The notes: generated from the sequence alone by a model not told the origin. A stretch of 46,448 bases of DNA from Chitinophaga pinensis (GCA_943324745.2 CALPMT020000024.1:1-46448); one strand, 5' to 3'; positions 8,959 to 18,189 are shown, numbered from the stretch's first letter. A program made the numbers and translations.

Positions 8959-10692
8959 ATGAAAAAGTTATTAGCTATAGCATTGTTCTTTGGAGTTAGT
9001 TTGACTCTTTTTGGACAAACAGACGATAAAGATTCGAGTAATATCATTAAATTAAATGTAATTGCGACACGCCAAGTTGAACCTGCAACACGTATCACAA
9101 ATAACCCTAAATTAATAGACACCATTATTACACATAAGGCGGTTGAATATCCTTTATTGTCCATGAAACACGAAACAACAATTAAGTTGGAACCAATTGT
9201 TCCAGCCAATGTGAAAGTTTCAGGAGACAACAAATTGCCTAAATTGTTCAATGGATATGTGAAAGCAGGGATTTCTTCACCTTTAATGCCAATGGCAGAA
9301 ATTTATTATAACAATACGCGTTCAAGAAAATATGTTTATGGATTAAATATCAAACATTTGAGTTCTTTTGGTGAAATCAAAAAATATGCTCCAGCCCATT
9401 TCGATAAAACAAATTTTAATGTATTTGGAGGAATTAAAGAATTGACTTATTCGTTGATGGGTGATATTCATGTTGATAATTATGGTGTAAATCGTTATGG
9501 CGTTCTGAATCCAAACGCCAATTCAGAGAGTACTAATCAACGATTTAAAGAATTTGGTGGATCTCTTATTTTTATGTCTAACCGTATGGATAGTTTGCGC
9601 TTAAATTACAGTATGCAGGTGAAAGGTTATCAATTGAGTGATGCTCAACCAAAAAACGGGAATTCTTTCTTCGGGAATGAATCTAATTTAGCATCAATCA
9701 ATAATTTTTGGTACCGAAAAAACAACAACTTATTTGCTGCAGACATTAATCTTGTGACGAATCATTTCTCTTATGGTAAGAAAGGTCAAGAAGTGAACGT
9801 GATAGATACGGCATTAGATGTCTCAAATACTATTTTTTCTTTTAAACCCTCGATTACAACGTATGCGAAAGCGAACCGTTTAAAAGTTCAGGTAGGTATG
9901 GATGTGAGCGCTTCTCTTGAACCAAAAAATAACAAAGTATATATTTTTCCTAATGTGGATATAAAATATTCCATGTTTGAAAATGTATTAATCCCATACA
10001 TCGGAATAAAAGGTGCGGTAAAACAAAATAATTTTAAATCATTAACCGCGCAAAATGCTTTTATGCAATCTAATCCTTCCTTAAAAAATGAAAGTAACTA
10101 CACTGCATTTCTGGGGATTAAAGGTATTTTAACAAAACAGATGGAATTTAATGTAAGTACTAGTTTTGCTCAAGTTGCGAATAAAGCACTTTTTATAAGC
10201 GATTCTTCTTCTTTCCATCAAAATAGAAATCAATTTAATGTAATTTATGATACAATCACAATTTTTACAGCTGAAGCGTCAGTCTCATATCAATTGAATG
10301 AAAAATTAAAATTAGATGGAATCGGTCGCTTCTTTAATTATCAAGCAAGTAAAAATCCATATGCATGGAATTTGCCGGTTTATCAATTCATTGTTCGTGG
10401 AAATTATGTGTTAAATAATAAATTTGTTTTTCACATAGATCTTCATGGTGAAGGAGGCAGAAAAGCACAAGTTTTTGATTCTACTTTAGCAGGTGTAACC
10501 AAAGAGGATGGCAAGTTTGTTAAAGACTTAGGATTGATCATCGATGGAAATATTGGTGCTGAATATAAATACACAGATAGAGTATCTGCGTTTTTACAAG
10601 TAAACAATGTTGCTGCTCAACAATACTTTAGATGGTATAGTTATCCTGTACAGGCAATACAAATAATGGGTGGTATTACTGTCAAGTTTTAA
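8959..10692 (+). CDS. Outer membrane beta-barrel protein, TonB-receptor-like without plug, 577 aa
   Basis: The chosen ATG at 8959 starts a signal peptide (MKKLLAIALFFGVSLTLFGQ). An in-frame ATG at 8926 lies inside the TPR gene and is rejected. A periplasmic N-terminal stretch of about 80 residues rich in Lys, Thr and Pro leads into a barrel that begins near KLFNGYVKAGISSP and ends in IQIMGGITVKF, a typical barrel-closing C-terminus with terminal Phe. The barrel has about the length of a TonB-dependent receptor's but the plug motifs are not visible, so it may not be a transporter. It is translationally coupled to the large TPR protein; I infer an envelope complex spanning periplasm and outer membrane. 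Confidence 0.82.
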   Translation: MKKLLAIALFFGVSLTLFGQTDDKDSSNIIKLNVIATRQVEPATRITNNPKLIDTIITHKAVEYPLLSMKHETTIKLEPIVPANVKVSGDNKLPKLFNGYVKAGISSPLMPMAEIYYNNTRSRKYVYGLNIKHLSSFGEIKKYAPAHFDKTNFNVFGGIKELTYSLMGDIHVDNYGVNRYGVLNPNANSESTNQRFKEFGGSLIFMSNRMDSLRLNYSMQVKGYQLSDAQPKNGNSFFGNESNLASINNFWYRKNNNLFAADINLVTNHFSYGKKGQEVNVIDTALDVSNTIFSFKPSITTYAKANRLKVQVGMDVSASLEPKNNKVYIFPNVDIKYSMFENVLIPYIGIKGAVKQNNFKSLTAQNAFMQSNPSLKNESNYTAFLGIKGILTKQMEFNVSTSFAQVANKALFISDSSSFHQNRNQFNVIYDTITIFTAEASVSYQLNEKLKLDGIGRFFNYQASKNPYAWNLPVYQFIVRGNYVLNNKFVFHIDLHGEGGRKAQVFDSTLAGVTKEDGKFVKDLGLIIDGNIGAEYKYTDRVSAFLQVNNVAAQQYFRWYSYPVQAIQIMGGITVKF

Positions 10693-10704
10693 TCAAACTA
10701 TCAG

Positions 10705-12222
10705 TCATTTAGCCAAATTTCTCCCTGTCATTTCTAATGGTGTAGCAATACCTAAACGACCTAAAATCGTCGGTGCTACATCTGCTAATATTCCATTTTC
10801 TAGTTTTACATCATCCTGGGTAACCAATACTACTGGCACAGGATTTAAGGAATGTGCTGTGTTAGGAGAACCATCTGCATTCAAAGCAAAATCTGCATTT
10901 CCGTGATCTGCAATTACCAAAAATTCATATCCTAATACTTTCCCAGCATTAATCACTTCCCCTAAACAAGTATCTACTGTTTCGACTGCTTTTTGAATCG
11001 CGCTGTAAACGCCCGTATGACCAACCATATCTGGATTTGCAAAGTTTAAACAAAAGAAGTTCGGTTTATCGTTTTGCATACTTGCAATAATTTTATCCTT
11101 TACTTCAGGCGCACTCATTTCAGGTTGTAAATCGTACGTAGCAACTTTTGGAGAATTGACCAAAATACGAGTTTCATGGGGGAACACTTCCTCGCGACCA
11201 CCACTGAAAAAGAATGTTACATGCGGATATTTTTCGGTTTCAGCAATACGTACTTGACTACGATCTACTTTGGTAAGTACTTCACCTAAGGTATTTACAA
11301 GGTTGTCTTTTTCATAAATAACGCGCACATTCTCAAACGTAGCGTCGTAACTTGTCATTGTATATAAATGAAGGTTTAATTTCGTCATTTCAAATTCCGG
11401 GAAATCTTTTTGGGTTAAGGTAGTAACGATTTCACGTGGTCTGTCTGTTCTAAAATTAAATGAGATAACTACATCCCCTTCTTTAATTGTTGCAATTGGC
11501 TGACCATTTGCAGCAATGTATGCTGGTTCGATAAATTCATCCGTAATTTCATTAGCATACGAATTTTGAATCGCTTCTTCTGCGGATAAAACCGCTGTTC
11601 CTTTACCTAAAACGAGTAAATCATATGCTTTTTTGACGCGCTCCCAACGATTATCTCTGTCCATAGCAAAATATCGTCCAATTACTGAAGCAATTTTACC
11701 GGTTGTTTTTGCTAATTCTTGTTCCAACTCTTGAATAAAGTGCAATCCACTTTTTGGATCACAATCTCTACCGTCTGTAAACGCATGGATGAAGACATTG
11801 TCAACACCTTGTTGCTTTGCCATTTCACATAACGCATAGATATGTTCTTGTGAACTATGAACTCCACCTTTCGAAACCAATCCGATTAAATGTACAGGTA
11901 CATTGTTTTCTTTTGCAGTTTTAAAAGCGTCCACTAAAGCATCTAATTGAAAAAATTCTTTATCGCGAATGGATTTATTGATTCGGGTTAATTCTTGGTA
12001 AACAATACGACCTGCACCGATGTTTAAATGTCCCACTTCGGAGTTACCCATTTGACCTTCAGGTAAACCAACATCTTCTCCACACGTCAATAATGTAGCA
12101 GAAGGGTAGTTGGCTAATAAACCATCCATCACAGGAGTTTTTGCATTATAAATTGCGTCGGATTTAGATTTGTCTCCAATTCCCCAACCATCTAAAATTA
12201 TCAATCCAATGTTTTTTGTCAT
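10705..12222 (-). CDS. gpmI: 2,3-bisphosphoglycerate-independent phosphoglycerate mutase
   Basis: This glycolytic enzyme interconverts 3- and 2-phosphoglycerate through a phosphoserine intermediate and two Mn(II) ions. Visible are the N-terminal metal site LIILDGWG (Asp11), the phosphoserine loop QMGNSEVGHLNIG with Ser61, HAFTDGRDCDP, the RFFAMDRD-like site (RYFAMDRDNRW) and the C-terminal metal site IADHGNAD. The 505 residues are the family's usual length. Its start overlaps the stop of the histidine kinase gene by four bases (ATGA), so the two are translated together. It converges on the barrel gene, with 12 bases between the stops. Confidence 0.97.
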   Translation of the reverse strand: MTKNIGLIILDGWGIGDKSKSDAIYNAKTPVMDGLLANYPSATLLTCGEDVGLPEGQMGNSEVGHLNIGAGRIVYQELTRINKSIRDKEFFQLDALVDAFKTAKENNVPVHLIGLVSKGGVHSSQEHIYALCEMAKQQGVDNVFIHAFTDGRDCDPKSGLHFIQELEQELAKTTGKIASVIGRYFAMDRDNRWERVKKAYDLLVLGKGTAVLSAEEAIQNSYANEITDEFIEPAYIAANGQPIATIKEGDVVISFNFRTDRPREIVTTLTQKDFPEFEMTKLNLHLYTMTSYDATFENVRVIYEKDNLVNTLGEVLTKVDRSQVRIAETEKYPHVTFFFSGGREEVFPHETRILVNSPKVATYDLQPEMSAPEVKDKIIASMQNDKPNFFCLNFANPDMVGHTGVYSAIQKAVETVDTCLGEVINAGKVLGYEFLVIADHGNADFALNADGSPNTAHSLNPVPVVLVTQDDVKLENGILADVAPTILGRLGIATPLEMTGRNLAK

Positions 12223-13109
12223 AACGTTATTTCAAAAATTGCACCCTTTGGGTTATTCTGTTTGTATTCAATTTTACCACCTATAATCTTAGCGTACTCG
12301 GAAGCGATAAAAAGTCCTAGACCAGTACCTTTTTGAGATCGCGTTTCTTCGTTTTCAAGTCGTACAAATTTATGAAAGATATCTTCTTGATTTTCTGGTG
12401 CTACACCAGGTCCAGTATCTTTCGTTCCAAATTTACTGTTTTGTTTGTCTCGGTATAAAAATAAGACCAATTTTTCCTGTGCTCCAGCGTATTTGTATGC
12501 ATTTTCGATCAAGTTAGTCACAATGGTCTTTAGCATAAATGCATCTGTTTCGATGGAAACTTTTTCTTGTAGATCTAAAACGATCCATTCTTTATCTAAG
12601 CGGGTATTGTATTGTTTTGCTAATTCTGTGAAAACATCGTTTAAATGTATCCATTCTTTGTGTGGGACAATAGTCTGATTTTCTAAGCGGGAAGCAGTTA
12701 ATATCGCTTCTACCATTTCTTCCAATCGTTGATTTTCCAACAAGGCTTTTTGCAATAATTCATTGCGTTTTTCTAGTTCAAAATCACGCTTCATCAAAGT
12801 TTGTAAATATAACTTCGTAGATGCCAAGGGTGTTTTGAGTTCATGTGTTACAGATAACAAGAAATTACTCTGGCGTTCATTGAGTTGTTGATCGCGTTTT
12901 ATCGCAGTACGAATTCGCCATAATCCAACAAAAAGAATCATGAAAAACACCAATCCTTCTCCGGTAATCATAATTACTTTTTTTGTAATTATTGCATCTG
13001 TTTTACCGAGTTCTTGTGTGAGTTGAATCAAATGATACCCCCACCATGCAAATTGTAACGCTACATACGCAGCGAGTACATAAAAGATGACAGCGGTTTG
13101 TTTTTTCAT
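12219..13109 (-). CDS. Membrane sensor histidine kinase, orphan, 296 aa
   Basis: Two membrane segments (about 7-29 and 45-66) enclose only a short periplasmic loop, so the sensor may read membrane or loop state rather than a large ligand. The H-box THELKTPLAS carries the phosphorylated His89; the N-box NLIENAYKYA, G1 box DTGPGVAP and G2 box GTGLGLFIA complete the ATP-binding domain. No response regulator is adjacent, which makes it an orphan. The gene overlaps gpmI by four bases and lies 43 bases downstream of the purF-type gene, with a copy of the CGTC-repeat in that gap. A link with central metabolism is suggested only by position. Confidence 0.92.
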   Translation of the reverse strand: MKKQTAVIFYVLAAYVALQFAWWGYHLIQLTQELGKTDAIITKKVIMITGEGLVFFMILFVGLWRIRTAIKRDQQLNERQSNFLLSVTHELKTPLASTKLYLQTLMKRDFELEKRNELLQKALLENQRLEEMVEAILTASRLENQTIVPHKEWIHLNDVFTELAKQYNTRLDKEWIVLDLQEKVSIETDAFMLKTIVTNLIENAYKYAGAQEKLVLFLYRDKQNSKFGTKDTGPGVAPENQEDIFHKFVRLENEETRSQKGTGLGLFIASEYAKIIGGKIEYKQNNPKGAIFEITL

Positions 13110-13124
13110 TGATAATTTATTCTT

Positions 13125-13151
13125 CCGTCGCTCGTCTCAGGTCGCTCGTTT
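13125..13151. repeat. CGTC-heptamer intergenic repeat, copy A
   Basis: CCGTCGCTCGTC and a second GTCGCTCGT lie in the 43-base gap between the purF-type gene and the kinase gene. It resembles the copies at 38233, 39180 and 42748. Confidence 0.5.
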
Positions 13152-13152
13152 C

Positions 13153-15054
13153 TTAATACGCTCTAACGTTCTTTCCTTCTACGTAGTTCATAAACGCTTT
13201 GTTTACCACTTTATTACCACCTGGCGTTGGATAATCCCCTGTAAAGTACCAGTCACCAAGATTTTTAGGACAAGCTTTATGCAAATTATCCACCGTTTGA
13301 TATACGATTTCCACTTCTGCTTGGATGTTTGATGGAGTCAATAATTCAGCGATTTTAGCAGAAACTTGTTCGTCAGTAAATGGCGCGTAAATTTCTTTTA
13401 CGTAATTTTTAATTTGCTCTTTTGGAAGATTTGATTGCTCTTGACATTTTTTGTAAACGTCTTGAATGATATGCTCTTGTTTGTTGTCTTTTAATAACTG
13501 AATAGCAGCTTCAAAAGCAATGAAATCACCCATAATCGCCATGTCGATACCATAACAGTCTGGGAAACGAATTTGCGGAGCAGAAGATACAACAACAATT
13601 TTCTTAGGACCTAAACGATCTAAAATCTTTAAAATACTTTGTTTTAAGGTTGTTCCACGAACAATACTATCATCAATAATCACCAAGTTGTCTTTGCCTC
13701 GGTGTACAGAACCATAGGTGATATCATAAACACTAGAAACCATTTCATCACGTTGGTCATCTTGTGTAATGAAAGTTCTTAGTTTCGCATCTTTTATCGC
13801 AATCTTCTCAATACGTGCGCGTTTGAATAAAATTTCTTTCAACTGCTCTTCGCTTGGTTTTCCTTGAATAGCTGTTAAGGCTTTGTATTTTACATCGTTT
13901 AAATGATCTTCTAAACCTTTGATCATTCCGTAAAAGGAAGTCTCAGCAGTATTTGGTATAAATGAGAATACAGAATTATCTAAATCGTAATTGATTGTTT
14001 TTAATACTTGTGGAACAACTAAATCTCCTAATCGTTTACGTTCTTCGTAGATTTCCACATCGTTTCCACGAGAGAAATAAATACGCTCAAACGAACAACT
14101 TTTATTAACAGTTGGTTCGTTGATTTTAACTTCTGAAATAGTACCTTCTTTCTTGATGATTAAGGCATGGCCAGGAGTAAGTTCTTTAATATCTTCTTGT
14201 TGTAAATTGAATGCTGTTTGAATTACAGGACGTTCAGATGCTACAACACACACTTCATCGTTCTCGAACCAGTATGCTGGACGTATTCCTGCTGGATCAC
14301 GTAATACAAATGCATCTCCATGTCCAAATAAACCAGCCATCGCATATCCACCATCCCAATCACTGGAAGCACGTTTCAAAATACGTTCGATATTTAGGTT
14401 TTTAGCAATGGTGTCGTATATATCTTTTTTAGCATATCCTTTAGATTCTAAATCACGATAGATTTCATCGTTTTCTTCATCCAAGTAATGCCCAATTTTT
14501 TCTAATACGGTAACGGTATCTGATTTTTCTTTTGGATGTTGACCAATTTCTACCAACACATCAAATAATTCGTCTACGTTGGTTAGGTTGAAGTTGCCAG
14601 CAACCACCAAGTTACGTGTAATCCAGTTGTTTTGACGTAAGAATGGGTGACAGCTTTCTATGCTGTTTCTTCCAAACGTTCCATAACGCAAGTGACCTAA
14701 GAACAATTCACCCGTAAATCCAGCATTTTCTTTCAAATACTGAACATCTTTTAATTTGGAAGGATCTTGTTCTTCGATTGCTTTAAAGCGACCATTGATG
14801 TAATCAAAAATGTCTTGTGTAGGTTTGCTGTGAACAGAACGTTGACGAGAAATATAACGTTGTCCAGGCTTCATATCAAATTTGATATTTGCAACACCCG
14901 CACCATCTTGACCACGGTTGCTTTGTTTTTCCATCAACAAATGCAGTTTACTTAAGGCGTAAAAAGGCGTTCCATACTTTTCTAAATAGAATTCAAGAGG
15001 CTTTTTTAATCGGATAAGTGCGATACCACACTCGTGTTTGATAGGATCACTCAT
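13153..15054 (-). CDS. purF: Amidophosphoribosyltransferase, long Bacteroidota form, 633 aa
   Basis: The first committed step of purine synthesis: glutamine plus PRPP gives phosphoribosylamine. The N-terminal glutaminase domain would begin at Cys9 after an eight-residue propeptide (MSDPIKHE-C), and shows NRGQDGAG and HLRYGTFG. The C-terminal phosphoribosyltransferase domain carries the PRPP loop VIIDDSIVRGTT. At 633 residues it is longer than the about 470-residue classical PurF, with an extra C-terminal part rich in Lys/Glu; from memory this long variant is common in Bacteroidota, sometimes beside a second short PurF. Whether it is the main purine enzyme cannot be decided here. An exact -7 promoter box precedes it. 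Confidence 0.9.
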   Translation of the reverse strand: MSDPIKHECGIALIRLKKPLEFYLEKYGTPFYALSKLHLLMEKQSNRGQDGAGVANIKFDMKPGQRYISRQRSVHSKPTQDIFDYINGRFKAIEEQDPSKLKDVQYLKENAGFTGELFLGHLRYGTFGRNSIESCHPFLRQNNWITRNLVVAGNFNLTNVDELFDVLVEIGQHPKEKSDTVTVLEKIGHYLDEENDEIYRDLESKGYAKKDIYDTIAKNLNIERILKRASSDWDGGYAMAGLFGHGDAFVLRDPAGIRPAYWFENDEVCVVASERPVIQTAFNLQQEDIKELTPGHALIIKKEGTISEVKINEPTVNKSCSFERIYFSRGNDVEIYEERKRLGDLVVPQVLKTINYDLDNSVFSFIPNTAETSFYGMIKGLEDHLNDVKYKALTAIQGKPSEEQLKEILFKRARIEKIAIKDAKLRTFITQDDQRDEMVSSVYDITYGSVHRGKDNLVIIDDSIVRGTTLKQSILKILDRLGPKKIVVVSSAPQIRFPDCYGIDMAIMGDFIAFEAAIQLLKDNKQEHIIQDVYKKCQEQSNLPKEQIKNYVKEIYAPFTDEQVSAKIAELLTPSNIQAEVEIVYQTVDNLHKACPKNLGDWYFTGDYPTPGGNKVVNKAFMNYVEGKNVRAY

Positions 15055-15079
15055 AGGTTTACGTTAGTAAATTATGGTG

Positions 15080-15087
15080 CAAAGTTA
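15080..15087 (-). promoter_or_regulatory. -7 promoter box of the purF-type gene
   Basis: TAACTTTG on the minus strand matches TAnnTTTG and would give a leader of about 21 bases before the ATG at 15054. No matching -33 TTG was found. Confidence 0.5.
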
Positions 15088-15117
15088 AATTTTTAATCGA
15101 GTTTTATGGCATGATTA

Positions 15118-15136
15118 AGGGTGTAAATTTCACCCT
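15118..15136 (-). terminator. Possible hairpin terminator of the sigma-AlkD operon
   Basis: AGGGTG (15118-15123) and CACCCT (15131-15136) form a 6-bp stem with a 7-base loop that overlaps the AlkD-like gene's stop codon. A T-run is lacking, so termination would be weak. Confidence 0.35.
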
Positions 15137-15807
15137 AGTCTTCGTAATGCCTCTCTGCGCGCCAAACCACTTAATTTCAATCTTTCTACCATCCCTTTGA
15201 CTTCCGTTGGAAATGTTTTACCCGCTTCACGTAAGCTCCAACCGATTGCTTTTTGGATGAAAAATTCTTTGTTTGGTTCAAATTGAGCGCAGATTTCTTC
15301 TAGTAAGTGTAAATCTGTTTCTTTTTTGTATTTCAATTGAAACAAGATGGCAGTGCGGTTTAACCATATATTGGAGGATGCGCGATACGATTGGATAAGT
15401 TGCGTTCCTTCAAGTGGAAAGCATTTACAGTAATTACCCACAAAATGTGTGGCGATGATATCAACTGAATCCCACCACGATTTATTTGTCAAGATCCAGG
15501 TTAGGTGATAAGCATCTTCAACAACCCATTCCTGTTTCTTCCAACTTCCAATCCAATCGATACAGATGTGTTGAAATTCTCGTTCTTCTTGAATCCAAAG
15601 TGCATGAACTAATTTCCATCGTTTGTCTGAAGTGAATGTTTGTTCAGTTGCTTGTTTCAACCAGGCTTTATGCAACGCTCGTCTATTTGGTGCTTGAATT
15701 CCATAAAATGGAAATAAATTTTTCATGTAGCGTTCCATTTCCCTCGCTTTGGAAGGATTGGCATGCTGACGGAATATGTCCGTAAGTGGTGCTACGAAGT
15801 AATGCAA
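15130..15807 (-). CDS. AlkD-like DNA alkylation repair protein, 225 aa
   Basis: A HEAT-like helical repeat protein of the AlkC/AlkD family, which excises N3- and N7-alkylated purines from DNA. The residues that line the AlkD lesion pocket appear conserved: Trp112 and Asp116 in SWWDSVD, Arg151 in IWLNRTA and Trp190 in IGWSLRE, matching AlkD's Trp109, Asp113, Arg148 and Trp187 in order and spacing. It is therefore probably an active glycosylase. It starts five bases after the CpxP-like gene and is the last gene of the sigma-factor operon, a noteworthy setting that would place a DNA-repair enzyme under envelope-stress-type control. Confidence 0.9.
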   Translation of the reverse strand: MHYFVAPLTDIFRQHANPSKAREMERYMKNLFPFYGIQAPNRRALHKAWLKQATEQTFTSDKRWKLVHALWIQEEREFQHICIDWIGSWKKQEWVVEDAYHLTWILTNKSWWDSVDIIATHFVGNYCKCFPLEGTQLIQSYRASSNIWLNRTAILFQLKYKKETDLHLLEEICAQFEPNKEFFIQKAIGWSLREAGKTFPTEVKGMVERLKLSGLARREALRRLG

Positions 15808-15812
15808 AGAAC

Positions 15813-16241
15813 TTATTTTTTATCTTTAATGATGCGCAACAACTCTTTTTTAAATTGATTTTCAGCTTGATATAGTAATGCAACTTTCTTCATCGGAAGA
15901 ATTTTAGTGTACTTAGTATAATATTCTTTTTGTAGGTCTAATTCTTTTTGTTTGGTTGAAAACACTTCTTCCATGAATGCGCTGATTTCCTTATCACTTG
16001 GAGTTGTATTTTTACTTTTTATTTCGTCGAATTCCGATTTTTTGGATTTGCGATGTGTTTCCATTTTTTGACTGTATTCGTTGTATAATGGCCAAAATAA
16101 TTGCGCTTCTTTAGCTGTTAAGTTTAGCTTATTCGTTAAAAAGGCAATTTTCATTGTTTCCACTTTGTCATTTTTCGATTCATTTTGCGAAAATGAAAAA
16201 CAGGTGTACAACACAAACAATAGGATAATTAAATTTTTCAT
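15813..16241 (-). CDS. Periplasmic CpxP/Spy-like protein, 142 aa
   Basis: A signal peptide (MKNLIILLFVLYTCFSFSQ) precedes a short, strongly charged all-helical protein. LTAKEAQLFWPLYNEYSQKM resembles the LTxxQ helices of CpxP/Spy periplasmic chaperones, and a similar helix follows (KKVALLYQAENQFKKELL). Family members bind unfolded proteins or metals and report stress to regulators. In many Bacteroidota, genes of this kind follow an ECF sigma and its membrane partner, as here. It is nine bases from the preceding gene and five from the AlkD gene. The chaperone assignment is by resemblance only. Confidence 0.72.
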   Translation of the reverse strand: MKNLIILLFVLYTCFSFSQNESKNDKVETMKIAFLTNKLNLTAKEAQLFWPLYNEYSQKMETHRKSKKSEFDEIKSKNTTPSDKEISAFMEEVFSTKQKELDLQKEYYTKYTKILPMKKVALLYQAENQFKKELLRIIKDKK

Positions 16242-16250
16242 AGGTTAAAG

Positions 16251-16664
16251 TTATATTTCTTCACGTAATAATTGTTCATCAATATCTTGATTTAAGATAT
16301 ATTCTTCCAAGTTTTCTTCAGAAGTAAGTGTTTTATTGTCCGATGATATTAGTTCATCAGCCAATAAGGTTTCATCAAATTCTTGTTCGATGTTTTCGTT
16401 TACATATGCCGTAACTTCTTGTTTTGTGACAGTAGTTTCATCCGATGGTTGACCTAAAAAGAAGACCCAACAAAGCACTGCTGCTAAACCCAATGAACCA
16501 AAAGTCCAAGTAGCAGAGAATACACGTGATTTTGTTTTTGATTGCGAAATTACACGATCCTGAATGCTGGATGGCAAGTCGTCAAAATATCCTTCCGGAG
16601 CTGTAAATGCATCCTTTTTAGGGAGTTGACTTAAATGGGGCGCTATGTTTTTTAATTCTTCCAT
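16251..16664 (-). CDS. Probable membrane-bound anti-sigma factor, 137 aa
   Basis: A single membrane helix (about residues 50-70) separates a short cytoplasmic N-terminus from an acidic Glu/Asp-rich extracytoplasmic part. The N-terminal motif PEGYFDDLPSSIQDRV, followed by the helix, resembles small Bacteroidota proteins encoded directly after ECF sigma factors. It begins 38 bases after the sigma gene. It lacks an obvious zinc (HxxxCxxC) anti-sigma domain, so binding to the sigma is inferred from position. It is followed by the CpxP-like gene, which could act as its periplasmic co-sensor. Confidence 0.68.
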   Translation of the reverse strand: MEELKNIAPHLSQLPKKDAFTAPEGYFDDLPSSIQDRVISQSKTKSRVFSATWTFGSLGLAAVLCWVFFLGQPSDETTVTKQEVTAYVNENIEQEFDETLLADELISSDNKTLTSEENLEEYILNQDIDEQLLREEI

Positions 16665-16702
16665 GTTTTCTTATTAATTGGACACATTTACTTTTGAAAA
16701 GT

Positions 16703-17248
16703 TTAATGTCCAAGTAAATTTTCTTCTATTTTTTTTGCTGCAATATGGTATGATGCTTTTAAAGCTCCCACCGAAGTGCCAAGCACTTGTGACATTTCTT
16801 CGTAGGGCATTTCATCATAGTATCTTAGGTTAAATACAATACGTTGTTTTTCAGGTAGCTTCAATAATGCCTTTTGTAGTTTTTTCTCTATCTCATCTCC
16901 AGAAAAATGTTCCCCAGCATCGATTTTATCCGACATTTCTTTTTCAATATTGTGTATTGGAATAAAAAATTTCGTTCTTTTTTTCTTTAGAAATGTGAGA
17001 GATTCATTCACTGAAATACGATATATCCACGTATATAATTCAGAATCTTCCTTAAATTTCTCTAACCCTTTCCACACTTTAATGAAAATGTTCTGCACTA
17101 CATCATTTGCATCATCATGATCAATTACGATTCTACGTACATGCGCATAAATTTTCTTTTGGTATTTTCTGACTAACAAATTGAAGGCATACGAACTTTG
17201 CTCTGTATGAAACATTTCCAGTAATTCTTTATCGCTGTATGTCGCCAT
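16703..17248 (-). CDS. ECF RNA polymerase sigma factor, RpoE-like, 181 aa
   Basis: The protein has the two sigma-70 regions of ECF factors. Region 2 covers about residues 22-90 (DANDVVQNIFIKVWKGLEKF and YTWIYRISVNESLTFLKK), region 4 about 120-178 (LPEKQRIVFNLRYYDEMPYEEM, helix-turn-helix ending LGTSVGALKASYHIAAKKI). It is the first gene of a four-gene leftward operon with a likely anti-sigma, a CpxP-like protein and an AlkD-like enzyme. It starts 56 bases after the stop of the kynurenine/TonB run, so read-through from that operon is possible. No upstream promoter of the usual type was found in the gap. Confidence 0.95.
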   Translation of the reverse strand: MATYSDKELLEMFHTEQSSYAFNLLVRKYQKKIYAHVRRIVIDHDDANDVVQNIFIKVWKGLEKFKEDSELYTWIYRISVNESLTFLKKKRTKFFIPIHNIEKEMSDKIDAGEHFSGDEIEKKLQKALLKLPEKQRIVFNLRYYDEMPYEEMSQVLGTSVGALKASYHIAAKKIEENLLGH

Positions 17249-17304
17249 TCTTTTGTTAATCTAAATCTATGACACTTCTCATTCAAAAAGGTTTAATTGA
17301 TTTT

Positions 17305-18189
17305 TTATTTTATTTTAATACCGTAATATGTTGAACTTAATCCTGCCCATATTCCAAGTGCACCTCCAGTAATTGTTGATAGCGGCTCACTACTTGAAAC
17401 GCCGAAAGGATTACTTGCTAACGCTATTTGACCTTCTATTTGTTTCCAATAATTGTATTGTTTTTCTTCAATCGCACAAAATTTCAATAAAACGGAATCT
17501 CCATCTATAAAATAACGTCCATTATCCTTACTGAGAATTGGTGAGAAGGAGCGAATCACTTCATAAGTAAACTCTTTTCCGTCAAAACTAAAATCATTAA
17601 ATGTTGAAAGGTAAGAGGGGTAGAAGGTTGATTCTTTACCAATACGTCTGGCATAAACTCTGTAAAAATTTGATTTATTTGGTGGGTCTGTAAATTTAAT
17701 ATTGATAAATTTTTGGGAGTTGTTATTGTTATTAATTATAGTTGAAAATGATTCTATTGCAACTGGTTCAACTATTGATGTTGTAGATGTATATGTTTTT
17801 CCAGATAACTGAACTGTAAGCGTATACGTTTTTCCAACTTTTCCTTTTAATGAAGTTCCTTCGTAATAATAAGCAGGAAAATAATTTACATTATGTCTAA
17901 GGGTTAATACCTCTTCTTCATCTTCACAACTAACTGTAACTTTTGCTACACTCGTAATTAATTCAGCAATATTCGCACTGTCAATTTTTTCAAAATACGG
18001 ACTCGATTTTGTCAAAAAGACGATGGGGAATTTTCCTAGCTCTATGTATCCCTCAACTACCAACTTTTTTTCGGTTTTAGGGTAGTCAATTTGAATTTCT
18101 TTAGTGCACGAAAAAAGTATCAGAAGTAAAACAGTTATGAGTGATACTCCCCAAAGTTTTTTTAAGACGAATTGGCGTGTGATTATCAT
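17305..18189 (-). CDS. DUF4249 outer-membrane lipoprotein, 294 aa
   Basis: A lipoprotein signal (hydrophobic segment ending in LILFSC, Cys at residue 28) is followed by EIQIDYPKTEKKLVVEGYIE, the typical start of DUF4249 proteins. These are small surface or periplasmic lipoproteins encoded next to TonB-dependent receptors, probably helping to capture the receptor's ligand. Here the receptor gene immediately precedes it and overlaps it by one base (stop/start sharing TAATG). A second DUF4249 gene at 32734 has the same arrangement, so this is one of two paralogous pairs in the window. The ligand is unknown; linkage to the kynurenine genes upstream is discussed separately. Confidence 0.88.
   Translation of the reverse strand: MIITRQFVLKKLWGVSLITVLLLILFSCTKEIQIDYPKTEKKLVVEGYIELGKFPIVFLTKSSPYFEKIDSANIAELITSVAKVTVSCEDEEEVLTLRHNVNYFPAYYYEGTSLKGKVGKTYTLTVQLSGKTYTSTTSIVEPVAIESFSTIINNNNNSQKFINIKFTDPPNKSNFYRVYARRIGKESTFYPSYLSTFNDFSFDGKEFTYEVIRSFSPILSKDNGRYFIDGDSVLLKFCAIEEKQYNYWKQIEGQIALASNPFGVSSSEPLSTITGGALGIWAGLSSTYYGIKIK

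Noticed and set aside
8913-9251. Minus-strand ORF of 112 codons
   Set aside because: It lies opposite the end of the TPR gene and the signal peptide of the barrel gene; no family likeness and no promoter.
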